Shown here: positions 14,149 to 24,178 of the stretch, piece after piece
How the letters are laid out: every line of letters begins with the position of its first letter
How positions within the stretch are numbered: position 1 is the first letter of the stretch
Source: Dimargaris cristalligena
Taxonomy: Eukaryota > Kickxellomycota > Dimargaritomycetes > Dimargaritales > Dimargaritaceae
Assembly (NCBI GenBank): GCA_027576995.1
Contig: JANBQC010000159.1
Span: 1-49,954 of the forward strand
DNA: 49,954 nt
Direction of reading: 5' to 3'
Position numbers and translations under genes: made by a program
Notes under the pieces: model-generated
Databases searched by the model: none
What the model was told of the DNA's origin: nothing
The model's input: the letters and a program-made list of their open reading frames with translations, nothing else

Positions 14149-14225
14149 GCATCGACGTGGGCCTTCTGTGGTTTATTCGCCCCCTGGGACATTTTGGTGT
14201 TTGACGCGTTGTATATCTATAAGTA

Positions 14226-14231
14226 AATAAA
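14226..14231 (+). terminator. Polyadenylation signal AATAAA
   Basis: AATAAA lies about 78 bases after the Abitram stop codon. Confidence 0.4.
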
Positions 14232-15070
14232 TGCCGAGTTTTCAGAATAGACAGTCCCGCTATTGCTACGCCTAATCCCGCACAATGAGATATTCCGACC
14301 ATTTATAGGGGGCACTGATACTAAACTTGGTAATGTATTTTGTGAGAGGCCATCAATTGTGTCTTTGAAGGAACATATTTTCACGATTGTTCTATTGGCA
14401 TTTGGCTTAGTCTGCCAAGGCAGTACGCCTATCATAATCTATAGATGCCCTCAATTACGCTCCATGTAACAGGTTTAATTATACGTCGATGTTAGTTTCT
14501 TAAATAAATGGGCACCATGTCCCCGATACTATAAAAAGAGCGATTGCAAAATGTATCCTAGAGATGTGTAATTATCATTGATAAGGATGGCATCTCTATT
14601 TATTTGACGCAACCTACTCTCTGGCATTCGAGGACAGTTCTAGTGGAGGTCCAAGTTTCTATGGACCTGAGGTTAGTAGTGAGGCATCTCCAGCCGGCCA
14701 CAGTTGCATGTCCTTGACACCTATTGGTTTAGGGCCGTTTATAATTACCACACTAAATAGTATGTAGCACCACCAGACTAGTCGGGTAATCTTTATTTTA
14801 TTGCGGCTATTACCCAAAATACATAATGCTGATTGGTTTTTTTTTACTTTCCCAAAGAATAAATTTTTTCACCGCTTAGCTTTCTACGCTGCTGTACCTA
14901 TTGGCATTGAGTTCAAGTGAATATTTCTTCAAATAAACTGGAGGCATTTTTCATTCGGCAACCCCATGTTTATTATAACGATAGCCCATTTCATTACTCC
15001 GCATTCCGCGTAATATATATATATATATCACCCTTTCTTTATATTTACCTTCTACACCCGTCCATTCACC
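14232..15070. other. ABITRAM-LYAR intergenic region
   Basis: AT-rich sequence without a supportable gene. An alternating TA tract at about 15012-15025 followed by T/C-rich sequence precedes the LYAR start and probably belongs to its promoter. Confidence 0.55.
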
Positions 15071-16160
15071 ATGGTGTCCTTTGTCTGCAATGTCTGTCAG
15101 GAGACTCTAAAGAAGAACCGCCTCGAACAGCATTTCAACCGCTGCTACAATGCGCAATACTCCTGCATCGATTGCTCGACCGACTTTTACGGCACGGACT
15201 ACCGCCAGCACACTTCGTGTATCAGTGAAGCGGAAAAATACCAGAAGCACATTTACCAGAATAAGAAGGTAAGAGCTACGTGTAATAGACTGAAGGTCCC
15301 TTAGACAAGAAAGCAATGCTTGGTTGGTATGCCAGTTGGTTTGGGCTCGGGTATTATTTCCCCTGAATATGTATTTACCCAACTCCACTCAATCGACCAT
15401 CTGGTTGACAGAATTAATGCTTACAAACATTTTGTCTGATGTTTTTTTTTGCCCATTGATTTATGATCAATCCTATAGACTCCCCAAGGTAAAGCCCAGC
15501 CAGCCAAAAAAGCCCAGACTCCTACGACTAAGCCACCAACCACCGAGGGCACCACTTCTGCGAAACCGGAAACCTCCAAGCCGGCGTCCAGTACGACCGA
15601 ATCGAACCCGACCCCACCCCAATCCATTGTAGCCCAGATCAAAGACAAGGAATCGGCCAAACGGAAAGAGACGGCCAGTGCTGCTGACTCGACGACCCCC
15701 GCCCCTGGAAACGGCAAGAAGGCCAAGGCCACCCCCGCCACCGAAAAAGTGCCTACTCTCAAAGAATGGTCGCAAGCCAAACTGCCCACCGATAACGCCG
15801 AGCGCCTGGGTTTGGTCGTTCGGGTGGTTTTGGCTGACGAGGGCAAAACCCTGAGTCTGGACAAACTGCGTAAGAAGGTGGTCAAGACTCTCAAGGACCA
15901 TAAGGACAATTCGATGAGTAAATCCGAGATTAAGGACTCCTTCGACGAATCGGTAAGTTGATTTGGCTGGGCGTGTATGCTACATGGAAGACTGGGTCGA
16001 AATGGCCACTCCAGACATATTTATTGGTTCGTGAATTTTAGTACCGAGGGTTGATGATTTGCATGTAACAACTATCTAACACTACGACGAGCCACGCTAT
16101 CGATTAATATTTTATTAGGTGAAATTCCAGTTCAAGGACAACTCCGTAACCATGGCTTAA
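15071..16160 (+). CDS. LYAR: LYAR-type C2HC zinc-finger nucleolar protein
   Basis: Three exons, 15071..15268, 15479..15952 and 16119..16160, all phase 0, give 237 residues. The N-terminus is the paired LYAR zinc finger: C6, C9, H21, C25 and then C32, C35, H47, C50, with the signatures FVCNVCQETLKK and SCIDCSTDFYGTDY. A Lys/Pro/Thr-rich linker (about 67-145) leads to a conserved C-terminal block (TLKEW...LSLDKLRKKVVKTL) that matches the end of animal LYAR. Animal LYAR is a nucleolar protein tied to rRNA synthesis and cell growth. This copy is shorter than the roughly 380-residue animal protein because the central basic region is reduced. It converges with the TFIIIC tau95 gene, with only 79 bases between stop codons. 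Confidence 0.92.
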
Positions 16161-16239
16161 GCAGGTAATAACTCCAATGTCCCACGGTGAACACGTGCCA
16201 GCCATATTGAGGGCTAAGGGAATATGGTTTTTTGTGGGC

Positions 16240-18994
16240 CTAACCGTCGCTATCGCTCCCAAAGATATTTCCAAAGTCGTCATCGCCATCTTCGTTGTCG
16301 AACCCGGTTATTTCTTGACCTAAAAGTAGACCCCATACGCCGGATTTTTGATAGTTGCAATTGGAGAGTAGACAAAAAAATATATTAATAAATGCATTAC
16401 GGCCAAATCGACGAGCATGCACCCACACTAAAATAATACAGAGTAGCTGAGGGGAGTGGGCAGATATCCCAAACATAGTACATCAATATGGACTTACCGT
16501 CTTCTTCGCGGTAGGGAGCATCGGTAAATTGCTCCAGGGCTTGCATTAATTCATCAACCTAAAGGATTGTAAAAAAAATCCCCAGCAAATAGCAATTCCA
16601 TGGTATTGGGTAGGGAAAAGTTAGGTTAGGTTAGGTTAGTGAGACATCATTCGAAAATTGCTTAAACTCGAGGCATGTCTGGTATGAGAGGACTCTAACA
16701 ATATAGGGCAGTCCTAGGGTAATAAGAAAAGCATGTTGAAGACTTACCTTTGAATTGAGGCGTTGCCCCAGCTCATCGGATGGTACAGGCCCCGGGCCAG
16801 CTCGAGCGGCCCGGTCGCTCTCGTATTTGGATATCAACTCCCCAATAAACCGTTTGGTCTCCTGCGGCCCGAACTCCTCCCCATCCTGCGCGGAAGTGAG
16901 GTCGTCGTCACCCATGGCACTCGCAATACCATCATTAACATTAGAATCCCCTCCCTCAAGAGAAGATTGCGGTTGATGCCGATCATCATCGTCTGTTGGT
17001 CCCGCCTGGGACGCCGCCCCGGACCCTTCGGCCGGATGCCGTCGGTAGTGCACTTTAATTTGAAACAGAATAAAGTTGCGCATATAGGCCATAACCGCAG
17101 GATGATACCACCCGGTCCGAATATCACATGCATCGAGGAGGCCTTCCGGAGCGCGGCAGAGTGCCACAATACGGGGATGGGTGACTTTACCCAATTCAAT
17201 CGTGAGTAGGAACCGACTCATATGGACGGGCCCGCTTAAAAAGGGGAAGTCCAAGTAGTGGCTCACGTTCAACGTCGGCGCCCCGGACAGTTTCCGAATG
17301 TGGGAGGACCGGAAGGCCACTTGTTGGGCCCAGCGGGCGCTCGGTTCCCGCCGGGGATCAAACCCGTACCGAATCCACCGGAGATTCCACGGACCCGCGC
17401 GCATCACGTAGGCAAAAGGTCCCAACAGAATTTTCGGGTCGTTGGTCACATCCCGCAGGCGATCCAAATGGCCCTCGGCCTGCAGTTCGGATCCCAGCCG
17501 GTGGAGCAGTTCCGAGCGCGGCCAGATGGGCTGCTCCCGGAAATACCGGGAAAGGTGCTCGAGCACGACAGGGGGGCAGGTTTGTTGGGCCCGCTGGAGC
17601 AGGGCACTGGCGGGTTGCTGGGGTAGGGTCATGTCCTCGTAATGACCGACGGTAAAGGTACGAATTGCGTTGACGCGCCGGTTGAACAGAACCGGTTCCT
17701 CCGGTTGGTCAATGTATTTGGGGATGTAGGATTTAACGGCAGAGGCGCTTTGGCGGTACTGGTAATTCATCGGCTGCATTACTTGGCTAATGACGGGCCC
17801 TGGGATATGGGAAAAGGTGAGAAGACCCTCCGCATCCACTAGCTGATTCATATGAAACGAGGGAATACGATCCCCTAATACACATGTCGTAAAGATTGGA
17901 TGTGAAGTAATCAAGAATAATTATAAGGATACAGGGATTAGTTCTAGGATGGCACACGTTTATGCGATGTTAAGGAGATAATCGGGTAGTGTAAGTATGT
18001 TTATAGGGCATTATGATAAACCATTCACGTATACAATCACCAGCGGGGCACTTACGGTCCAGAGTCTCGCTGGCCCGCTTAAATTGAGCCAGCGGGTCGT
18101 TGAGCGACGATGAAATTTGATAATCGGCCAATCCTGTGATATAGCATAAGGTTGGTATTATATTCAAACAAATCTTGCAAATTAGCGCAACGGCATATAT
18201 AAACTGTAAGCCATATCGGCCATGACAAAAAAAAACACTTAGGATCAAAATACAGTCCCAAAAATGTCGGCTGGAGGAAATTCCATCCAATCTGCCTACC
18301 TCGAAAGCGGCCCGTTTGAGAGATGAACCCACACACTTCGGTGCTCATTTTAAGGATCTGCACGTCCTCTTCATCATCGGTTAGACTATCCCCAGACAGT
18401 GGTGGTGGAAGAGGGTTGGTGCGTGCCACTTGCTTGCGGCGACGTATCCGACGGGTGACCTTGATGAGAATATTTCCCGTACGGCTTATTTGACCCCGAA
18501 TGGAATGGCTGAAGGGGTCTTCGTAGCGGTACCGCAGTTCGAGGGCTCCGTTTTTGGATTGATAGGCCTATTGCAACAACGGTGCATTATATAGTACATT
18601 GTATATTTTACCGTGATATTAGTCAAGACAGTACTCAGATAGGTGGCGAGGCATAGCTAGTGAATATATAGCTAGCTATCAGAAATTTAAATATCCGCAA
18701 GTTGGCATGGGGTGAGGAAATATTCCCAGATAAGGAAAGCCGGCTGCTGCTGCCTTGCCCCAGTCCCCAACCATAAGCCAGTCTGAATTATAGTGGTTAA
18801 AAAAAGAGGGAGGGGGAGTTTTGCTCCGCTGAACCTACCTGATCGATTGCCAGGGGACCCCCTAATGTCCGGAGCACTTTAGTGACATCGCGCACATGCC
18901 CCGGATACTCGACCATGAAGAAATCGCGCATGGGCACAACGCCTTCCGGGGCAGCCTCGTAGGCAGGGGGAGGTGGTGCCGAGTTAGAAGCCAT
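16240..18994 (-). CDS. TFC1: TFIIIC subunit tau95 (Tfc1/Sfc1/GTF3C5)
   Basis: Six exons on the complement: 18839..18994, 18300..18567, 18056..18133, 16748..17874, 16498..16558, 16240..16319. Phases close to 589 residues. TFIIIC binds the A and B boxes of tRNA genes and recruits TFIIIB and RNA polymerase III; this subunit works at the A-box side. Family blocks in order are FFMVEYPGHVRDVTKVLRTL, LELRYRYEDPFSHSI, GLADYQ (as GMADFQ in animals), RPIWSR-like EQPIWPRSELL, and GPWNLRWIRYGFDPRREP (close to GPWRSLWIRFGYDPRKNP). An Asp/Glu-rich linker and an acidic C-terminus ending in alternating Asp/Ser also match. The fourth intron carries four tandem CTAAC units on the coding strand. The start is the first Met before the conserved EYPG block. 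Confidence 0.93.
16620..16639 (-). repeat. (CTAAC)4 tandem repeat within a TFC1 intron
   Basis: On the plus strand this is GTTAG repeated four times; on the gene strand it is CTAAC four times, about 60-80 bases before the acceptor of intron 4. CTAAC matches the fungal branch-point core seen in other introns here, such as those of LYAR and OLE1. Confidence 0.7.
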
Positions 18995-20037
18995 GACCAG
19001 TATGTCAAAGACGGGAAAATGAAATCAAATAAAGTAGATAGAGGCAATGGAGTCACAATGTAAGGCCTAGAGTATGTGGAGGGACAAAATATACGTAGCT
19101 TCAATAAAGAAATGGAGGACAATGTGCTCAAAGTTGGAATGAAGCTACCTGTGGGTAAATTGGTAAATTTCAGAATAAGGGGAGTCGCCTCATTCTGGTC
19201 TTACTCCAAGAAGGCCTAGTATAGCTATTGCCAATGGGCCCCAATGACCAACCAAAGGTGCCCCTCCCTTCAACACTTTATAGGGCTTTGGGTTACACTA
19301 AATGTCATTATATATTCGGTAAACGCAAAGCAGTCGATCTAACCAGGCAGAAGAACCCCTGGTATAACTATAACACGTCCGTAGCTGCGAAAGTATTTCT
19401 AAACAAACCCAGCAATGACCATTTCATATCTGCCCCGCCATATAAGTTTAATAAATTGAAATCTCCAAAAGACACCACAACTCACCTACAATCTCTTCTG
19501 GCACCATTAAGTTACAACTGACAGCAACCTCCTACAAAGGCATACAAATTAAGCCAGAATATGACCACGCCCTTTTAAGTAGGTGAATCTACAACTTTAT
19601 AGTAATAGATGATGTCAACAATCATCCGTACGATTATAAAAATAAATAAAAATATATGAGCAGCGGAAACGATAATAAGAGAAGCCGAAAGTAAAGCCGG
19701 TGGGTGGGTTACATACCCAATTCAGAAAGAACAGGGAAAATCCAGCTGAGGCGGAGAAATTGGCGCAAAAAATGATTAATCGAAACAAATCAGGTGAAAA
19801 AACAGCAAACAGGCTTGAGGTTAAATAACGTGGAAGAGAGAGGATAATGGGGAGGAGGTGATTATGAGCAGCTTACGCTAAGATGTGGAGAATCCCCAGT
19901 ACATTTTGGTCGTTTAAGTAAAGAAAGGCGCAGTGAGGTGGGGAAGGGGAGGAGAGAGTGAAAGAGGCTGGGCGAGAATGGTTATAAACCCCGTTGATCG
20001 GATACACTAGGAGACCCGTTCCAATGATTTTAATAGA
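18995..20037. other. TFC1-KEX2 intergenic region
   Basis: The region covers the TFC1 promoter and the kexin 3' side. A 95-codon open frame (19234-19521, plus) has no recognisable motif or splice context and is left out. It is otherwise AT-rich with A-tracts; no gene is supported. Confidence 0.55.
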
Positions 20038-22977
20038 TTAGGAATTCCGGGCTGTCCGGATATCGTCGTTGCCCTCTTCGTCATCCACATCGCTGGAAAT
20101 TTCAAAGAGGACCTGACCCTCTTCGTGGCCCGTAATGGGCGTGGGGGAAGGAAGTTTGCTGGCCCCATTCGATCCGGAGCGAGGTTGTCCAGCATCGCCC
20201 CCATCTAATAGAGGGTTAGACTGGGGGCGACTGGGGTTTCCGTTTTGGTTAAGAGTGGCCTCATCGTCCTCTTCGTCGTCCTCGCCAAAGGCATCGTACA
20301 TATCCCGGGTGGCCGTAAATTGCCGGGCCGGGTGATCATAATCATCGTCGTAGTCCCGGTAGGCCACGCCTTGCTGACCATGGCTGACCAGGCTATGGCC
20401 CTCCTCGGACTCGTGTTGCACAAAGCGGCTACGCGGGTCGCCGGAGCCTGCTACTCCACTGACATCACCAGCACCATCGTGATCAGTATTGGATAGAGGG
20501 GCGAATTCGTACGAATCCGTCGACGGCCGACGGCTTTGAATCCACCGGCGCACCAGATAGACACCTGCACTCAGTATAAGGGCAAGAATTAACCCGATCA
20601 AAACACCTAAGGCCGAAGCATGGGACGAGCTAGAGGTACGATCCTCCGAAGCGCCGTCCGCTAGCCCCGTGGCAGATCCAGGGGCCGCCCCAGTCTGGCT
20701 TTCACCATCCTGGACTCCGCTGGAGATACTCGGTACGGACTGAGTCTCGGTAGCAGTAATGATACCATCGGCAACTTGCTCCGTGGAGGAAGAGGGTTGG
20801 GCTGCGCTGACACTTTCGGGCAGGACAATAGGGTGCAGCGGACTGGCGATGGGTTTGGGCAATTCGAAGCCGCCCTTGGGACTCTTAACACTCTCGTCAG
20901 TGGCTTCGCCCCACATGATCATGGTCCAGGCTCGTACCACGCCGGTGAATTGGCGGTGGGTATCGTCAATTACTCTCAGAGTCCAGGTGCCCAGAGGGTC
21001 CTCGTCCCAGTGCTTGACGGACATGAAAGTCCACTGTTGGAAGCCCTTCTTGCTCTGGTCCAAGGGGCGGGGAGTAGCCAAACGAGACACGTAGTTATTG
21101 GGGGAAGTCAAGTGCACCTCAACATCGCCCCGGTACTCGTGGTCGATGTTGACAATAACGGTAATGTGTTCGAGGCGCTTAAAGTAGGATTCGTCTAGGT
21201 TGGCCTGGGTGATAGTGATGGAGGATTCGATACCTTTGGGGCCCTGGGGGATGGGTTCGTTGACCACGATGGTATCGGCTTCATACCAGGTCTGTTCGTT
21301 GACCATCTTGAAGGTCTTGGCAGCTTGAACCAGAGCCCAGCCGTCCATTTTACCGTAGCCGTACTTGTGGTTATACAAACGGCCGTTAGCCACCTTTTGC
21401 CAGCCATCGTCATCCAAAGAGAAGGGCACCGCATTCTGCAAAACCAGGTGCTGCATATCCCGCCAGGTTAGCTCAGGCCGCACCTGAAGCACCAGAGCGA
21501 GAACACCAGAGACTAGGGGGGCGGCGGCCGACGTACCGCCATGCCGGTCAGTGCATTGGTTTAGGCCACGGTCTGTGGTGGTGATGTACTTGCCACTCCC
21601 GCTACTGTACGCCACCACCAGTTGGGCGGAACAGGGTTCGGAGTAGTAGGGATGACGTTCCATGTGATCGATGGCGCCCACCGAAATGGTGTAGATACTG
21701 TTGGTGTAGCCGTCGAAGTTACAGTTGTCGCTAAAGTAGCCCCCGTTGCCGGTGGCAAACACGAAGATGCTGCCCAGGCCTCCGCGGCCCTTTTGGATCC
21801 CGTTGATCATGGCGTCCAGAATTAGTTCGTTCGGTGCCTCCATGGCCTTGCCGTCGTCGGCGGGGCCCCAGCTGCAGGAGTAGATGGAGGTCTTTTGGAA
21901 GTTGTAGTTAAGCGACAGAGCCTCATCGACGTCGGTGATGACCCCGGATAGAATACGCAGACCGGAGATTTTGGCGTCGTAGGCAATCCCCAGGCCGCAA
22001 ATACCGTTTTTAACGGCCGCGATTTCACCGGCACACCGAGTGCCGTGGTAGTCCTCGGGGGTGGTGGGAGTGGGGTACTTGGTGTGATTATTAAAGTCGT
22101 AAGAACCCTCAAGGTCAAAATTATCCTTAAGGTCGAGGCTGGTGTAGTCCAAGCCATCGTCAATCATCCCCACCCGAATGCCCTTGCCAGTGATACCCTC
22201 CCGCCACAGCTCAGTGACATTAAGGTCGTGGAGTTTGTCCTCGTCGTTGCGCAGGTGCCACTGCTCTGGGAAGAGCGGATCGGCAATCGCCAGAAACTTC
22301 TCAATGGGGACCAGGGGATCCGCGGGTTGATTTTGGCCCACGGGCACTGGTGGGGCCGCCTCGGGGGTGGGGGCCCGCTTAAACCGTTGCCGCATAACCT
22401 GCCGGCGCAGGAGGCGCACCGACTGGGCCGTATCTACCCAGCGACGGTGCAGGGTGTTGGGGTACAGCTCCGCCGACCGTTTGATAAAAGCGAATAGTTC
22501 GAGAACAGGATCCTGGTATGACCTTTTATTGATAGAACGGCGGGAGAGGGGGCTATTCCCACCGGGCAGTTGTTCTTCTTCCTCCTCTTCTGCTTCCTGT
22601 AGGGAGGCCGCGTAAGCATCCGCATCCGGTGGACCGTCCTCCGGGGTGCGTGGGCGACTACCCACGTACCATCCGTCGATGGAGCCGAGGGGCCAGGTGT
22701 CCCTCATTTCCAAAATGCTAGAGACTTCGCGGGCCAGGTGCAAACCCTCCCGCCGGTTCAGAGTTGACGGGGTGTGGAGTTGGTAGGCGTAATATACAAG
22801 GTCCCGGTGATTGAGGGGAGGGACATGGGTGGAAGGGTCGGGATTGGCGTCTCCATCGGGGAAGGCTAGGACGCCACCCCTTCCTGAGCCAGACGAAGCG
22901 AGGAAGGCACAAAGCAAAGTCAGACCATAAAGACATTGGCGGCGGTTACGCCCTGGACGGGCCTCGGGGAATAACAT
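20038..22977 (-). CDS. KEX2: Kexin, Golgi subtilisin-like proprotein convertase
   Basis: A single exon encodes 979 residues (yeast Kex2 has 814). The enzyme is calcium-dependent and cleaves secretory precursors after Lys-Arg or Arg-Arg in the late Golgi. Order: signal anchor or peptide (about 14-30), a long prodomain with an acidic run and several dibasic sites ending RQRFKR (195-200, probable autocleavage), then the S8 catalytic domain with Asp272 (MIDDGLD), His310 (HGTRCAGE), oxyanion Asn410 (ATGNGG) and Ser482 (GGTSAAAP). The P domain follows (HEYRGDVEVHLTSPN, PLGTWTLRV), then a Ser/Thr-rich stalk, one transmembrane helix (ALGVLIGLILALILSAGVYL) and an acidic cytosolic tail. The tail begins RRW and contains YEFAPL, a tyrosine sorting motif like the Golgi-retention signal of yeast Kex2. 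It diverges from AMSH over 1.2 kb. Confidence 0.97.
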   Translation of the reverse strand: MLFPEARPGRNRRQCLYGLTLLCAFLASSGSGRGGVLAFPDGDANPDPSTHVPPLNHRDLVYYAYQLHTPSTLNRREGLHLAREVSSILEMRDTWPLGSIDGWYVGSRPRTPEDGPPDADAYAASLQEAEEEEEEQLPGGNSPLSRRSINKRSYQDPVLELFAFIKRSAELYPNTLHRRWVDTAQSVRLLRRQVMRQRFKRAPTPEAAPPVPVGQNQPADPLVPIEKFLAIADPLFPEQWHLRNDEDKLHDLNVTELWREGITGKGIRVGMIDDGLDYTSLDLKDNFDLEGSYDFNNHTKYPTPTTPEDYHGTRCAGEIAAVKNGICGLGIAYDAKISGLRILSGVITDVDEALSLNYNFQKTSIYSCSWGPADDGKAMEAPNELILDAMINGIQKGRGGLGSIFVFATGNGGYFSDNCNFDGYTNSIYTISVGAIDHMERHPYYSEPCSAQLVVAYSSGSGKYITTTDRGLNQCTDRHGGTSAAAPLVSGVLALVLQVRPELTWRDMQHLVLQNAVPFSLDDDGWQKVANGRLYNHKYGYGKMDGWALVQAAKTFKMVNEQTWYEADTIVVNEPIPQGPKGIESSITITQANLDESYFKRLEHITVIVNIDHEYRGDVEVHLTSPNNYVSRLATPRPLDQSKKGFQQWTFMSVKHWDEDPLGTWTLRVIDDTHRQFTGVVRAWTMIMWGEATDESVKSPKGGFELPKPIASPLHPIVLPESVSAAQPSSSTEQVADGIITATETQSVPSISSGVQDGESQTGAAPGSATGLADGASEDRTSSSSHASALGVLIGLILALILSAGVYLVRRWIQSRRPSTDSYEFAPLSNTDHDGAGDVSGVAGSGDPRSRFVQHESEEGHSLVSHGQQGVAYRDYDDDYDHPARQFTATRDMYDAFGEDDEEDDEATLNQNGNPSRPQSNPLLDGGDAGQPRSGSNGASKLPSPTPITGHEEGQVLFEISSDVDDEEGNDDIRTARNS

Positions 22978-24178
22978 GGCGGCCGAACAGTAACGTCTGA
23001 ATTCAGAAGTCGTTCAGGATCACCAGGAGCGGTGGTGGTAAAGCAAGCGGAGGTGAGAGATATGAGATGAGAAGAGAGGAGAGAACCAGGTCAGCGAGGG
23101 GAAATAGCGGAGTGCGAAGCGGATTTTCGGGACGAGCACTCCTTAAGGGGGGTATAAACCAACAAGGCGAAGGCTATGTAGTGGAGATGAGGGGAAGAGG
23201 GTTTATCGGCACCTTAAAAAGCTCTGAAGGTAGGCAAAGCGAAGGGATGAAAAAGAACGAAGAGAGAGAGAGAGAGAGAGAAAAGACCAGGTAGGTTTGT
23301 CGACAACAATAGCTTCAAGCGACATATAGCACAGCCAGGAGCAGCAGTAGACGGTGCAGGAGGTGGAGCCAAGACAAACCCTAGCCTGATTGATGGACAA
23401 TTAATTCGGGAAATCTTTATACCAGAATCGCGCTCGCACTCGCCCCCGTCAGCGACTATACTAATATCTAGGGACGTTGGGCTCTGTGAAGGTGGTGTGG
23501 TGTCTCGCCTATATTATTGCAGGGACAACTATAATCTCTACCAGTTGATTCGCAAGCCCCTCACCTCAATCACCACCTCCTCCCAATGTGGGTGGCACAA
23601 GCCTGGGCTCAGAGGCACATGGTTTACTACTTACTAACCTCTACTGGTTCTCACCGGGTAGCTGGGGCGCATAATAACTTACACAAGGAGGCGGCTGCTT
23701 CAATCGGGCTTGGTCAGGCAGGTATCGGGTAGTTTAGTTAGACAATCGTTGCAAACAAAACCAAAGTGGGCGAGATTTTCTGGCTGGTATTTATATGATA
23801 TGATCCCACTAAGAGAAGGCTAGCGCATACAGCATGGGCCGTCCTCCATGTCTGTATGCAGTAGTACACCTCACCTCACCACAATACACAGCCGACTTGG
23901 CCTGTACTATATACTACACCCCAACTCATCTTCATACTTCAAAACCCTTCGGACAACTCCGTGTTACTCTTCCCCGTTGTTTACCTCTTCGCCAACCTTC
24001 ACTAAACTACTAATACGTTCCTCGATATATACCGGGCAGCCCTTCTTCCCGGCCATTTTACATAACATTCCCCTTGGTTCGCCTCCTATATTGTTGGTTT
24101 GTTTTGTAGTTGTATTCTTTTTCTTCACTGCCTCCCCTTCTCCTCTCGCTCACTCACTCGCCGAGTCTTGGCATTTCC
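22978..24178. promoter_or_regulatory. Divergent KEX2/AMSH promoter region
   Basis: These 1.2 kb separate the start codons of two divergent genes. They contain an (AG)10 purine tract at 23261-23280 and, close to AMSH, a long T/C-rich leader (about 23860-24178). No open frame inside has gene-like content. Confidence 0.5.
23261..23280. repeat. (AG)10 dinucleotide repeat
   Basis: Ten AG units lie within an AG-rich stretch in the shared upstream region of kexin and AMSH. Confidence 0.8.

Noticed and set aside
19234..19521. 95-codon plus-strand frame between TFC1 and KEX2
   Set aside because: AT-rich codons without bias, no recognisable domain, and a length reachable by chance in this much intergenic DNA.
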